The notes: generated by a model from the letters alone, not told the origin. DNA of 64,000 nt from Candidatus Defluviibacterium haderslevense (GCA_016712225.1 JADJRL010000003.1:2865501-2929500); one strand, 5' to 3'; positions 51,801 through 61,338 are shown, counted from the stretch's first letter. Numbers and translations are program-made.

Positions 51801-52708
51801 TTGGAACAAATTGTGTTCATATAGATAGTTCTGAAGCCCCTTTAGTAGTAACAAAAGGCCCAGATAATATTTGTACCGGAGAAAATAACCTGATTACTTT
51901 AAATCAATCTTTTTTACACTATTTATGGAGCAATGGTTCTGCTGATTCAACACTAAGTATAGATACCGGAGGAATATATTGTGTTACTGTAACAGGATCT
52001 AATGGGTGTACTGCAAGAGATTGTATCGCAGTTGAAGCTAAGCCGAGATCATACCAGAGTAAAATTGATTCAGCATGTTTTGGTACTAATTATTTATTTC
52101 TTGGAAAAAATTATGCAGTTCCGGGTACCTATCAAATTACTATTGAAGATGGTAGTGCAAATAAATGCGATAGCATTATTAATTTAAACCTATTGTCCTA
52201 TAGTAGAATGTTCGTTTCTGATTCTATTATTGTCGCCGATAAGGGATCTGGGTCAGGTTCTATTAGTATTTTTATTAAGGGTGGAAAATTACCCTACAAA
52301 TATTTGTGGAATAATAATTCAAAGGACCCTATCATATTGAATTTGAAATCTGGAAATTATTCAGTCACGGTTACAGATGCCAATAATTGTGTTCAAATAT
52401 TTACATTTTTCGTTAAGCTAAATACACTGACAAAAGATGTTGATCAAGATGTAGGGTTTGATGTCTTTCCTAATCCAGTATCGGCTCAACGAGATATTAC
52501 CATAAGATTTCGAAATGGAACTGGAGATTGGGCCATTACACTGTATGCATCAGATGGAAGATCTTTGCAATCCCTTCATTTGAATGATATAAAATTATAT
52601 GATGAAGTCAATATTACCCTGCCAGACTTTGAAGGTGTTTTGCTTTTAAATGCAATCCATTCTTCTGGTAGACGTTATGTTAAAAAATTAATTTGTATTA
52701 AATCCTAA
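48875..52708 (+). CDS. Large T9SS surface protein with plant-type leucine-rich repeats
   Basis: A 1277-aa protein. Signal (FLFLVYSYPVEAK), then ~8 leucine-rich repeats of the plant receptor type L-x-x-N-x-L-x-G-x-I-P (residues ~70-290; for example LGDNNLDGEIPVELGQL and LSNNFFEGSIPSSIGTM). Then come Ig-like and Cys-rich beta-sandwich repeats (CNKPAAGKYCDEPAAFC; DRAFCPDTLEHTFS; CNTAYNFEIRDKREC) and SprB-like repeats, ending in a type A sorting domain (FDVFPNPVSAQRDITIRF). It probably binds proteins or glycans at the surface. No enzyme motif seen. Confidence 0.85.
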   Translation: MQFVIAIFLFLVYSYPVEAKVNAPLCMCSRSADSLTLVKLYNATNGASWSITWKLNQPMTTWFGVSLDPASGCVRSLLLGDNNLDGEIPVELGQLMNLRYLSLYQNKLHGVIPSSIGNIPALEEINLDENLLTGNLSASFGNSSSIKLISITNNLLNGNFPLSLTNNTNLFEINLSNNNLKGTIPVELSRMSSLRYLNLSNNFFEGSIPSSIGTMTNLREIYLQNNYFSGGLPQNMSNLIQLKHVWLFNNQFTGLVPDMTSAQLSSLRIENNLFTDIPDYSVLRTWGNSAPFGLVIENNLFTFEDLIPLQKLPPNYYFDFTPQKPIYIDPILYIQKGSNYLIRLYVDPSITDSNYKWFKDSAVIYITNENSYQLVQVSESDEGYYSGNVGNPLIPGFELQIARTRVVVNQLEKCNKPAAGKYCDEPAAFCNTEDLHNYCGSLGQNDTINNKDFICDTTGRLENPNWIAFVASVDSIIFEIFPINCQESIIDGKSYSGLQAGIWSTCKESQNEKLYCQSICQDQPFFIGGKGFKEGERYLLVIDGCEGSFCEYQIKVIAGKSTFNFKTPGTINGDRAFCPDTLEHTFSVSKVIGAEQYLWSINDTLNKISADTFIVLKNIKSGIYKISVRGFNYCDTTTESFTTFQVFPTLNTTNFDIQKSGRDSIYQVKFNVTGGTKPYTIDKGFGILDSLNDVFVSEYQLCNTAYNFEIRDKRECVIKVSGFENCNCHSSAGTMPNDTLMVCEGQNFTVKNSGNEIKDSGDVSVFIIYSNINNPIGSIVKTSTSGLFPYDPSNFKFNIPFYISYAISRPNNSGKINLGHPCLSISSPQVVYFRAKPIVFAGTDRSFCELNGELMSSGSFISGKWKLISGPSKVNIINIDSFKTTVNVDSLGIFVFAFEGSNKYCTGTDQVKMTFTNKFVPQITGYYYHCAGQNTLLDAGENHLQYKWSNGDTTRIAQIKQTGDVCVTVTNDANCVGTNCVHIDSSEAPLVVTKGPDNICTGENNLITLNQSFLHYLWSNGSADSTLSIDTGGIYCVTVTGSNGCTARDCIAVEAKPRSYQSKIDSACFGTNYLFLGKNYAVPGTYQITIEDGSANKCDSIINLNLLSYSRMFVSDSIIVADKGSGSGSISIFIKGGKLPYKYLWNNNSKDPIILNLKSGNYSVTVTDANNCVQIFTFFVKLNTLTKDVDQDVGFDVFPNPVSAQRDITIRFRNGTGDWAITLYASDGRSLQSLHLNDIKLYDEVNITLPDFEGVLLLNAIHSSGRRYVKKLICIKS

Positions 52709-52717
52709 AAAACCGTA

Positions 52718-54811
52718 ATGCGACAAAAGAAATTTATACTATTTGTTACCATGTGTTTGATAACACAAGGGATATTGTTATCTCAAAATACCATTGCATT
52801 AAAGAAAATAGTTGGAGGACTTTCTATTCCAATTTATATGACTCATGCTGGAGATGAACGCATTTTTATTGTTGAAAAAGCAGGCCGAATAAAAATTTTC
52901 AATAATGGAAAAATTCAAGATACTGTGTTTTTGAATATTGCTTCGAAAGTTAATTCCAGGGGAAATGAACAAGGATTATTAGGATTGGCATTTCATCCAG
53001 ATTTTAAAAATAATGGATATTTTTTTGTAAATTATATTAATAACAATTCACCAAATCAAACGGTTATTGCACGATACAAATTAAGTTCATTTAGTCCGAA
53101 TAAAGCAGACAGTACATCTGAAAAAGTAATTCTAACTATTGATCAACCCTTTAATAATCACAATGGTGGATGTTTGCAGTTTGGTAAAGATGGATACTTA
53201 TATATTGGAATGGGAGATGGTGGAAGTGCTAATGACCCAAATAATAATGCACAGAACGGGAATTCCCTTTTAGGGAAAATGTTGCGTATAGATATAGATA
53301 CTGCAGCTAACTATAGTGTGCCTGCCAATAATCCATTTGTAAAAGATAGCACGGTTAAAGATGAAGTATGGGCCATTGGATTGCGCAATCCATGGAGATT
53401 TAGTTTCGATCGTTTAACTGGTGATATGTGGATTGGAGATGTTGGACAGGGCACATGGGAAGAAGTTGACTTCCAAAGTGCAACGAGTAAAGGTGGTGAA
53501 AATTATGGTTGGAGGTGTTATGAAGGAAATGCAAACTTTAATACTACAGGTTGTAAACCAAAAAGTACATTTACTTTTCCGGCACATGTTTATTTGTCGG
53601 ATGAAAACAATCAAGGTTGCTCAATAACAGGTGGGTACGTCTATCGAGGGAAGAATTGTCCATCATTGTTTGGTAAATATTTTTTTGGCGATTATTGCAG
53701 TGGTTTAATTTGGGAAATTGAAAACAAAGGCGATACGATGTTTTCTAATAAACAAGCTTATTTTTTTAAACGCAGTGAGATTTCTTCATTTGGTGAAGAT
53801 GTTAATGGAGAATTGTATATGATAGCTATTGCAGAGGGTAGTTTATACCAAATTTGTGAAGCATGCAATATAGTATATAAAGATACTCTTGTTCAGCCTA
53901 CTTGTTCTAATTCACAAGATGGAATGATCTCCATTGTTTCTGGTCAACCTAATATCAGGTATTTATGGAGTACCGGAGACACAACTTCTAATTTATTAAA
54001 TCTGGGCGCTGGAAATTACAAAGTTACCCTTACTGTAGGAGCCTGTACGACACAGAAAGAATTTATTATTCAGGCACCAAAACAAGATTCCATTTGTATT
54101 ACACCTATTTTTAGAGCTGAAATTTGTGCATCGGATTCTGCTATTTTAATAGCATGTGATGCTGCTCCAGGTGCTAATTATCAATGGTATAAGGACTCTG
54201 TTGTCGTGCCGTCCCTCACAAATAAAAGAGTCTTTGTCAATCAATCAGGATATTATCAAACTCAAACCATTAATTCATCAGGATGTAAATCTTCTTTATC
54301 CTTAGGAATACAGATTACTGTTTTTCCATTACCTCCAAAACCAACAATTAGCGGTCAAAGAGATACATTAAATGCATCTCCCGGATATTCTTCTTACCGT
54401 TGGTTTTTGAATGGAACACTAAAGGCTGGAACATTAATACCACAATATGTTATTCAGGAAAAAGGATGGTATCAGGTCAGTGTAATAGATTCCAATCTAT
54501 GTGAAAGTGAGAAATCGGATTCCATTTATTTAATACCTTTGTCAACTGTCGATGTGTTGAATGAAACAGTTCAAATTATTCCAAATCCTAATTCCGGAAA
54601 ATTCATACTTAAGATGGAATCATTAACAACTAAACCTGTGTTATTAAAAATGATTAACGAATCAGGAATAGAGGTTTACAAACAACGAATCTTTGAATTT
54701 TCGAATGTGATCCAAGTCAATATGTCCCATGTTTCAAAGGGTATGTATGTTTATATATTAGTAGGGCCAAAAAACCAAACGATTTCAACCGGAAAATTGA
54801 TCGTAGAATAA
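52718..54811 (+). CDS. PQQ-dependent sugar dehydrogenase-like protein, T9SS-secreted
   Basis: A 697-aa protein, 9 bp after the LRR gene. Signal (VTMCLITQGILLSQ), then a six-bladed propeller of the GSDH/Hhip family: IYMTHAGDERIFIVEKAGRI, NEQGLLGLAFHPDFKNNGYF, NHNGGCLQFGKDGYLYIGMG, GSANDPNNNAQNGNSLLGKM, EVWAIGLRNPWRFSFDR and GDVGQGTWEEVDF. These include the His and Arg of the active site. Two Ig-like and one sorting domain follow (VQIIPNPNSGKFILKMES). Enzyme activity would need PQQ and calcium; it is inferred. Confidence 0.85.
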   Translation: MRQKKFILFVTMCLITQGILLSQNTIALKKIVGGLSIPIYMTHAGDERIFIVEKAGRIKIFNNGKIQDTVFLNIASKVNSRGNEQGLLGLAFHPDFKNNGYFFVNYINNNSPNQTVIARYKLSSFSPNKADSTSEKVILTIDQPFNNHNGGCLQFGKDGYLYIGMGDGGSANDPNNNAQNGNSLLGKMLRIDIDTAANYSVPANNPFVKDSTVKDEVWAIGLRNPWRFSFDRLTGDMWIGDVGQGTWEEVDFQSATSKGGENYGWRCYEGNANFNTTGCKPKSTFTFPAHVYLSDENNQGCSITGGYVYRGKNCPSLFGKYFFGDYCSGLIWEIENKGDTMFSNKQAYFFKRSEISSFGEDVNGELYMIAIAEGSLYQICEACNIVYKDTLVQPTCSNSQDGMISIVSGQPNIRYLWSTGDTTSNLLNLGAGNYKVTLTVGACTTQKEFIIQAPKQDSICITPIFRAEICASDSAILIACDAAPGANYQWYKDSVVVPSLTNKRVFVNQSGYYQTQTINSSGCKSSLSLGIQITVFPLPPKPTISGQRDTLNASPGYSSYRWFLNGTLKAGTLIPQYVIQEKGWYQVSVIDSNLCESEKSDSIYLIPLSTVDVLNETVQIIPNPNSGKFILKMESLTTKPVLLKMINESGIEVYKQRIFEFSNVIQVNMSHVSKGMYVYILVGPKNQTISTGKLIVE

Positions 54812-54839
54812 TCTCATTTATTTATACCTCCGTAAGTAA

Positions 54840-56075
54840 TCAATGATTGCTTAAATACAAATAATTACCTTGTTGAGGATTTATGTATTGATTTAGAACC
54901 CGGTGGATGTCTTCACGTGTGAGTTGAGTATAGTGATCGAGTTCAGTATAAATGAGATCAGGATCTTCAAGCCATTCTGCATAAGACAGATTTAAAGCTT
55001 GATTGACGGTTCCTAGCTGAGAAAACAAATATGCGGATTCATTTTTGTTCATATATTTTTGCCAATCATGATCCGAAATTTCTTGATTTTTTAGCTTATT
55101 AATCACTTCCCAAAAAGCATCTTGGCCTTGTTGAATATTGATTCCGGTATTCAATTTACCTTCCATGATAATGAGTCCGGGATCTGTAGTTGCCGTTAGA
55201 TAGCAATCAATAGATGAGAATAGCATTTTTTCTTTTTTCAAAGAACTATATAATATAGAAGATTTGCCTTCTGAAAGTATATCCGTTAAAAAGTCTAATG
55301 CATAAAAGTCTGGATTTTTTCTATTACTACAATGAAATGAAATGTAGAGTGCTTCTTCAGGATAAGTTCCCAATATAGTACGTTCACGTTTTTCTGTTTG
55401 AAGATCTTCTGAAGGATATTTTTTTTGAATAACGGATTTGGATCCAATTGTTCCAAAATGCAAGTTCACCAACTTAATGGTTTGGTCGACATTAATATTT
55501 CCACTTATAACCAGGATAGCATTTGATGGATGATAATAATGATCATAAAAGGCTACTGCATCATCATATACTAAGTTGGCAATATCTTCTTGGTTTTGTC
55601 CTATAACCGGCCATTTGTAGGGGTGTTTTTGGTAAGACAAATCAAAGATCCAATGTGAAAACATGCCATAAGGATTATTTAAATAGTGTTCACTAAATTC
55701 TTCGATAACAACTTTTTGCTGGATTTTAAATTCCTTTTTACCAATATTGAAACCTTGCATACGTAAAGCTTCAAGTTGAAGCATAAGTTCCAATTGTTGG
55801 ACAGGTGCTATATTATAATATTGAGTCGTGTCAGGTGTTGTAAAGGCATTACTTTCACCGCCGGCATTTTGCATAATTTCGTCAAAATTGACATCAATGC
55901 CACAATTGGAAAACATCAAATGTTCAAACAAATGTGCTATTCCTGTTTTGTGGGATTGCTCATCTCTGGAGCCCACTTTATATAAAATACTGACGCATGC
56001 CATTTTGGTGCTGTTATCAGGTAATAACAACACAGTAAGTCCATTGTCTAAGGTAATTCTTGTGTACGGATTCAG
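54840..56075 (-). CDS. M16 family zinc peptidase (pitrilysin-like)
   Basis: A 411-aa peptidase with the inverted zinc motif HLFEH (residues 48-52 from the start chosen) and the downstream Glu in VVIEEFSEHY. Family order: NPYTRITLDNGLTVLLLPD, AGGESNAFTTPDTTQYY, HYYHPSNAILVISGNIN. The TTG at 56144 lies inside a terminator hairpin and no ATG, GTG or TTG fits between it and the core. The best place by homology is CTG at 56075, which gives L-NPYTRIT. No signal peptide. Real initiation codon uncertain. Confidence 0.8.
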   Translation of the reverse strand: MNPYTRITLDNGLTVLLLPDNSTKMACVSILYKVGSRDEQSHKTGIAHLFEHLMFSNCGIDVNFDEIMQNAGGESNAFTTPDTTQYYNIAPVQQLELMLQLEALRMQGFNIGKKEFKIQQKVVIEEFSEHYLNNPYGMFSHWIFDLSYQKHPYKWPVIGQNQEDIANLVYDDAVAFYDHYYHPSNAILVISGNINVDQTIKLVNLHFGTIGSKSVIQKKYPSEDLQTEKRERTILGTYPEEALYISFHCSNRKNPDFYALDFLTDILSEGKSSILYSSLKKEKMLFSSIDCYLTATTDPGLIIMEGKLNTGINIQQGQDAFWEVINKLKNQEISDHDWQKYMNKNESAYLFSQLGTVNQALNLSYAEWLEDPDLIYTELDHYTQLTREDIHRVLNQYINPQQGNYLYLSNH

Positions 56076-56133
56076 TGTAGAAGTATTTTTGATGGAACAA
56101 AAGTAATATTTCTTGCGACAATTAAATAAAAAA

Positions 56134-56162
56134 GAGCATTTCAATAAATTATTGAAATGCTC
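56134..56162 (-). terminator. Terminator hairpin after 56190 gene
   Basis: GAGCATTTCAAT (56134-56145) pairs exactly with ATTGAAATGCTC (56151-56162), loop of 5, then a T-rich run on the minus strand. It terminates the T9SS gene before the peptidase. Confidence 0.85.
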
Positions 56163-56189
56163 ACTCTAAAATGCAATAAATATATATTC

Positions 56190-58325
56190 CTAATATCGAA
56201 TTAATTTTTTTCGGGTTATAGTCTTATTTAGGGATACCAGACAAACTAAATAGGTTCCAGGAATATAGCTCGTTAGATCTATAGTTGTATATCCTGATTC
56301 ATGTATGTCAATCCGACTTATTTTTTTACCATAGATATCAAATAATTCGAGATGACTTTGTTCTGAAAGTTTCTTCGAAATAACGGTACAATATTGTTGT
56401 GTTGGATTTGGAAATAAAACAATATCTGTTGATGAATTAAGGATTGAAGTGCCAGAAGGCCCTAAGATCTCAGTCTGAACTAAATTGGTTAAAATAGGAC
56501 TATTTTGATCAAAATAAATAGATGCAGTATTTTGGATAAAGGTTCCAACCGGTAAACCTGGAAGTGGCTTTATAGCGAATTGTATAAATCCGGAAGATGC
56601 ATCAAAATTGTGTAAGCTATCCACCAGGGCAATATCAGGAAATGAAATAGATAATATGTTATTGCCCAACAAGGTGAATTCATTAGTATGGCTTGAATTA
56701 ATTATTCTAATGGTGCCTGGATTTAAAAACGGAGATAAAGTATCCACTAACATTACATGATACGCACTGTCATTTCCTGTGTTTTGAAAATGTATGGTAT
56801 AGATTAATTCTTGATTGTTTGGATAATTAAGCGGGAGGGTATTTGCATTCACTGTTTTGTAATTTGGATCATGGGAGTTTACAATAACTCCTTGAAGGTT
56901 TATGGAATTGTTTATGGTATTGATATCATTTAAAGTTTCTACAATTCCAAAAATATTGAATGAATCACCTAAGGGCGTATTTTGTGGTATTTTGAATTCA
57001 GCTTCAATGGACCTTATTCCAAAATAAGGAATTTCTTGATTGAAAAACCAAATTATGGTATCCTGAATAATAGTATCCTTAACAGGTGTGCCTGATTCAT
57101 AGGTCCAGTTCTGTGGTGCAACTAATTTGACCGTATAAGGGGAAGGCTTAGTAGAACCTAAATTATTGATTTGCATTTTAATTTTTAAAATATTTCCTGG
57201 TCTAAGTCGTCCTTTTATTGTTCCTGCCAATTCCAAATCTGTAATGTTCTTACTGCTAAATCTAAAATCATAACTATTGGATAAATAGGATGGTGATGTT
57301 GTTGCAATCGTATGAATGATTGGATCAATATTCCATAAATTTTGATCGAAAGCATCTATGGATAAGGTATTTGTTGTTTGAGTATCTAATTTAATAAAGT
57401 ACCCAAATGATTTTGAAGAAATATACACGTCTCTAGGTAATGAATGAATAGTTCTATTAAGTATAGGTGTATCCAATGCATCGTATATTCCATTATTATT
57501 TTCATCAATGTAAACTTTGCCTGAAGCAGTAGAACTCAATAGGCATTGATTAGCATCTTGATTGACTATAATTTTTGCACAACGGTATGCCGTTTGTTGA
57601 CAAATTTGATTATTAACTGGATTGCCACGTATGGCTTTCACACAGAGTTCAAATTCACCTAAATTGGGGAAGTCTAATTTAATTGAAGAGCGATATTTAT
57701 TTAATTTTATTTGATCAAGGGTCCAAATATAATTTGCCGTTTCAACAGTGTCTACAAAAAAAGAATAATTGTATTCACCTTGACAGATATAAATAGTTGA
57801 ATCAGGATCATTGTTGATTAATGATACATCTTCAAGCGGTGGCAGATTATTATTGCCATTGATATTTATGGTAAAATCGCATACATCACCAGAACACCCA
57901 TCAACAAACAAATAATAGGTTTTCGATTCGGGTAACATCATGTCAATTGTATAAGATCCGGGACCAATACAATTTGGATTGCAGGCTAATGATTCAACAC
58001 AACTGCAATCTCCCCAAATACCCATCTGAACGCCCGTCCCATTTACAGTACAATTACTATAGGTCACAGTAATACTTAACGGTCCAGCTGCTGCATTAAA
58101 TGCCCACCATGAAGTATTATGTGATTCACCTCCGGAGGGACATAGCGGGGTACATCCTGTTGGGTTGGAATAATTTGCATTGGAACATGTATATCCATCT
58201 AGATCAAAAAGATTACAAATCACATTTGCGTCTTGACAATTATCAGCAGCGGGTGGTGTGCATTGACCTGTGAGATCAATACAGCAAAGGATTTTGGTGA
58301 TTAGGATGAGTACTATTTTTTTCAT
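56190..58325 (-). CDS. T9SS surface protein with DUF11-like repeats
   Basis: A 711-aa protein. Signal (IVLILITKILCCIDLTGQ), a Cys-rich beta-sandwich (CTPPAADNCQDANVIC; CTPLCPSGGESHNTSWW), a SdrD/Cna-like linker (SGKVYIDENNNGIYDALDT), then DUF11/CARDB-like repeats (YTIHFQNTGNDSAYHVMLVD) and a type A sorting domain (IVLFPNPTQQYCTVIS). The DUF11-like part with FQNTGNDSA is typical of Bacteroidota cell-surface stalks. Binding function likely; ligand unknown. Confidence 0.85.
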   Translation of the reverse strand: MKKIVLILITKILCCIDLTGQCTPPAADNCQDANVICNLFDLDGYTCSNANYSNPTGCTPLCPSGGESHNTSWWAFNAAAGPLSITVTYSNCTVNGTGVQMGIWGDCSCVESLACNPNCIGPGSYTIDMMLPESKTYYLFVDGCSGDVCDFTININGNNNLPPLEDVSLINNDPDSTIYICQGEYNYSFFVDTVETANYIWTLDQIKLNKYRSSIKLDFPNLGEFELCVKAIRGNPVNNQICQQTAYRCAKIIVNQDANQCLLSSTASGKVYIDENNNGIYDALDTPILNRTIHSLPRDVYISSKSFGYFIKLDTQTTNTLSIDAFDQNLWNIDPIIHTIATTSPSYLSNSYDFRFSSKNITDLELAGTIKGRLRPGNILKIKMQINNLGSTKPSPYTVKLVAPQNWTYESGTPVKDTIIQDTIIWFFNQEIPYFGIRSIEAEFKIPQNTPLGDSFNIFGIVETLNDINTINNSINLQGVIVNSHDPNYKTVNANTLPLNYPNNQELIYTIHFQNTGNDSAYHVMLVDTLSPFLNPGTIRIINSSHTNEFTLLGNNILSISFPDIALVDSLHNFDASSGFIQFAIKPLPGLPVGTFIQNTASIYFDQNSPILTNLVQTEILGPSGTSILNSSTDIVLFPNPTQQYCTVISKKLSEQSHLELFDIYGKKISRIDIHESGYTTIDLTSYIPGTYLVCLVSLNKTITRKKLIRY

Positions 58326-58912
58326 GATATTGAATTTATTATATTGAATAAAATTTTGTATTTGATTTCTTCTTTTATAGTAACGTCTAGAAATTTAAAG
58401 TGTAGATATTTTAATCTTAAAGTGAAGATTTACGTATGCTCATTTTTATGGATCATATTAATTAAAGTAAGTTTTTAAATATTTATTAAGTTTATTTTTT
58501 TAGATCTCATGAATAAATTATTTTAATTAAGTATTGATGTATGTTAAGTATATACATTTTGATGGCATGGCGTTGCATTACTTTTGTAATTTTTTTTCAT
58601 TGGTTAATTTATTCTTGCTTTTTAGAATATTTCTGGTGATAAAATGAGTACAATTGAAAACTTTTGTGCTTTTACAATTAGTATCGCTCTGGAAGGAGTC
58701 ATGAACCAGTTGTTAATAATGATTTGAAAATTGAGATTTTAAAGTAAAAAAATCATGTTTAAATAAATATGTATGTATTTAAATGTCCCTTTAAATGCTT
58801 TATAAAATCTCGATATAGATCAATTTAATTGGATCAAATGTAAAATGAGTAATGTTTAACTTTGGCTTATATTTGACGCTTTAACGGAAAGATTATTAAA
58901 TTTATAAATGAT
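58326..58912. other. Non-coding stretch between divergent T9SS genes
   Basis: About 590 very AT-rich bases. A TAACTTTG (58857-58864) and TATATTTG (58868-58875) precede the arylsulfotransferase gene and match the -7 element; their -33 boxes are poor. No RNA gene or repeat was recognised. Confidence 0.45.
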
Positions 58913-60592
58913 ATGAAACGATTTTCAATTTTTAGGAATGACCTATTATTGGTATTTTATTTATTTTCCTATATTCAAACCTCAAACGCTCAAAAGTGGC
59001 CTGGATATACGCTTATTGCGGCTACCAATTCCACTAATGCTTATTTATTAGACACCTTGGGGAATACCTACCATACTTGGAAACTGAATGGTAACACTGG
59101 ATATTCTGCTCATTTGATACCAGGTGGAACGATTGTCAGAGCGGTACAACATGCCGGTAATTATTTTAATGCAGGACCTCAATGTGGCCAGGTTCAGAAA
59201 ACAGATTATAATGGAAAGGTCATCTGGGATTATGTTTACTCCACTGTAAATTATTGTTCGCACCATGATATTTGCCCAATGCCTAATGGAAATGTTCTAT
59301 TGATTGCATATGAATTAAGAACAGCTGCGGAGGTTGTAGCTGCAGGTAGTAAATCAAATCTTATCATGTGGCCTGACAAAATTGTGGAAGTCAAACCAAC
59401 AGGAGCCACTACGGGGGAAGTAGTGTGGGAATGGAAATCTTTTGATCACTTAGTTCAAAATGTCGACCCAAGTAAAAAAAATTATTATCCTTCCATTTCC
59501 GATCATCCCGAACTCTTGGATATCAATTATAAAACTACTAAAGATTGGTTGCACATGAATGGTGTGGATTATAATGCGGAGTTAGATCAGATCGCCTTTA
59601 GTTCGCATAATTTAAATGAAATTTATATTATAGATCACAGCACAACTATGGCAGAGGCTTCATCTCATAGTGGTGGAAAATATGGTAAAGGAGGTGACAT
59701 ACTATATCGTTGGGGAAATCCACAAGCTTATGGTGCATCCGGAGCCGCTAATTTTAAAGTAGTTCATGATGCGCATTGGGTTCCTGCAGGTTGTCCTCGT
59801 GCCGGTTCATTGGTTGGATTTAATAATCAAGGGGTTTCAAATACTAAATCATCAGTAGATATCATTGCACCACCTTACACAGAGGATAGCAATTACAGTA
59901 AAACTCCTGGTGCAGCATTCGAACCAACTACTTATACTTATCGCCATGCTGCAAATGGTTTTACAAGTAATGAGGGCGGATCTCAACAATTACCTAATGG
60001 GAATATGATTGTTTGTGTGGCAAAGGCAGGATATGTTTATGAAGTGGATGCCAATGAAAAAGTATTATGGTCTACTAATGTAAACGGTGGTCTTTCTCAG
60101 GCGTTTCGGTATAGTAAATGTTATATTGAAGGGACCTTAGCCGATAAACCTGTTATTTCTAAAGTTGGAGATTTGTTAATGTCCTCTGATGCTTCAACTT
60201 ATCAATGGTATCTCAATGGTTTAAAAATAAATGGAGCGACTGAGCGGGAATATACACCAACACAAAGTGGAAAATTTCAAGTCATCATTACCAATACTGG
60301 TGGTTGCGAATCTGAAATTTCGGATGTTTTTAGATTCATAAAGAATACAACACAAGTAAATGACTTAAGTGATGATATTGATTTTAAGGTCTATCCAAAT
60401 CCTATTACAGACCATATTTTTGTTTACCCACAAAATGAAAATCATTATTTTCGATTGTATGATGTCTATGGTAGGATTCATTTTTCTGGACAAAGTATTG
60501 AAGAAAAGAATTTATCAACTCTTCCTTCAGGGATCTATTATCTTAACATAAATGGATCAATTCATCATATATTTAAGTTGAATAAAATATAG
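58913..60592 (+). CDS. Arylsulfotransferase (ASST) family protein, T9SS-secreted
   Basis: A 559-aa protein. Signal (LLLVFYLFSYIQTSNAQ). The six-bladed propeller of the ASST family: PGYTLIAATNSTNAYLLDTLG, AHLIPGGTIVRAVQHAGNYF, YCSHHDICPMPNGNVLLIAYE (the His that carries sulfate in E. coli ASST is one of several His here), IYIIDHSTTMAEASSH and GGSQQLPNGNMIVC. A type A sorting domain closes it (FKVYPNPITDHIFVYPQ). Real transferase activity is inferred. First of a possible three-gene run with the MbnP/MbnH pair. Confidence 0.8.
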   Translation: MKRFSIFRNDLLLVFYLFSYIQTSNAQKWPGYTLIAATNSTNAYLLDTLGNTYHTWKLNGNTGYSAHLIPGGTIVRAVQHAGNYFNAGPQCGQVQKTDYNGKVIWDYVYSTVNYCSHHDICPMPNGNVLLIAYELRTAAEVVAAGSKSNLIMWPDKIVEVKPTGATTGEVVWEWKSFDHLVQNVDPSKKNYYPSISDHPELLDINYKTTKDWLHMNGVDYNAELDQIAFSSHNLNEIYIIDHSTTMAEASSHSGGKYGKGGDILYRWGNPQAYGASGAANFKVVHDAHWVPAGCPRAGSLVGFNNQGVSNTKSSVDIIAPPYTEDSNYSKTPGAAFEPTTYTYRHAANGFTSNEGGSQQLPNGNMIVCVAKAGYVYEVDANEKVLWSTNVNGGLSQAFRYSKCYIEGTLADKPVISKVGDLLMSSDASTYQWYLNGLKINGATEREYTPTQSGKFQVIITNTGGCESEISDVFRFIKNTTQVNDLSDDIDFKVYPNPITDHIFVYPQNENHYFRLYDVYGRIHFSGQSIEEKNLSTLPSGIYYLNINGSIHHIFKLNKI

Positions 60593-60616
60593 AATTTCAT
60601 ATTGGTTTTAACCTAG

Positions 60617-61336
60617 ATGAATGGAAAATATCTTACAATTTGCATGATGCCTTATACTAAATTTTTATTCATTTTGTTTTTATTCATTCAGAATCAAGTT
60701 GTAATTACAGCTCAAAGAACGATAAACGTAGATTTTAAATTTATTTATCATCAACGGGACTTGATAATGGACAGTTTGTACGTTAGGAATAATCAAGAAT
60801 CCATACAATTCGAGACTCTTAAATTCTATATTTCGAACTTGAGATTTAATCTTAATAATGAGAATACATTCATCGAAAAAAACAGCTTTCATTTAATAGA
60901 TATGGAAGATCGGAATTCCTTACATGTTTCTGTTTCTGATAGTTTAAATGGTGATATCCGTAATTTAAGTTTTAATTTAGGTATAGATAGCACAACGAAT
61001 GTTTCAGGAGCGATGGGTGGAGATTTAGATCCTACAAAAGGTATGTATTGGACTTGGCAAAACGGCTATATCAATTTTAAGTTAGAAGGAAAAAGCACAT
61101 TATGCAAAACCAGAAACAATGAATTTCAATTTCACATAGGTGGATATATGAATCCATTTACTACTCTTCAAAAAATTGAATTACCTATTAATAAAGTCGG
61201 TTCATGTACCATTGTATTTGATTTGGAGCAATTGATGGATAAGATTGACTTATCTATTCTCAATCATGTGATGTCACCACAATTGGATGCGGTAGAAATT
61301 TCAAAAAAAATAGTGACTGCTTTTAGTATTGAGTAG
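60617..61336 (+). CDS. MbnP-like copper-binding family protein
   Basis: A 239-aa protein of the MbnP family (PF20243). The signal is FLFILFLFIQNQVVITAQ; ATGs at 60644 and 60647 would also fit. Seen: TINVDFKFIYHQRDLIMDSL, FETLKFYISNLRFNL, NLSFNLGIDSTTNVSGAMGGDLDP and KGMYWTWQNGYINFKLEG, where Trp145 or Trp147 would match the tryptophan turned into kynurenine in Methylosinus MbnP. In that system MbnH carries out the oxidation, and an MbnH-like gene follows 2 bp on. Copper binding here is inferred. Confidence 0.85.
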   Translation: MNGKYLTICMMPYTKFLFILFLFIQNQVVITAQRTINVDFKFIYHQRDLIMDSLYVRNNQESIQFETLKFYISNLRFNLNNENTFIEKNSFHLIDMEDRNSLHVSVSDSLNGDIRNLSFNLGIDSTTNVSGAMGGDLDPTKGMYWTWQNGYINFKLEGKSTLCKTRNNEFQFHIGGYMNPFTTLQKIELPINKVGSCTIVFDLEQLMDKIDLSILNHVMSPQLDAVEISKKIVTAFSIE

Positions 61337-61338
61337 GT

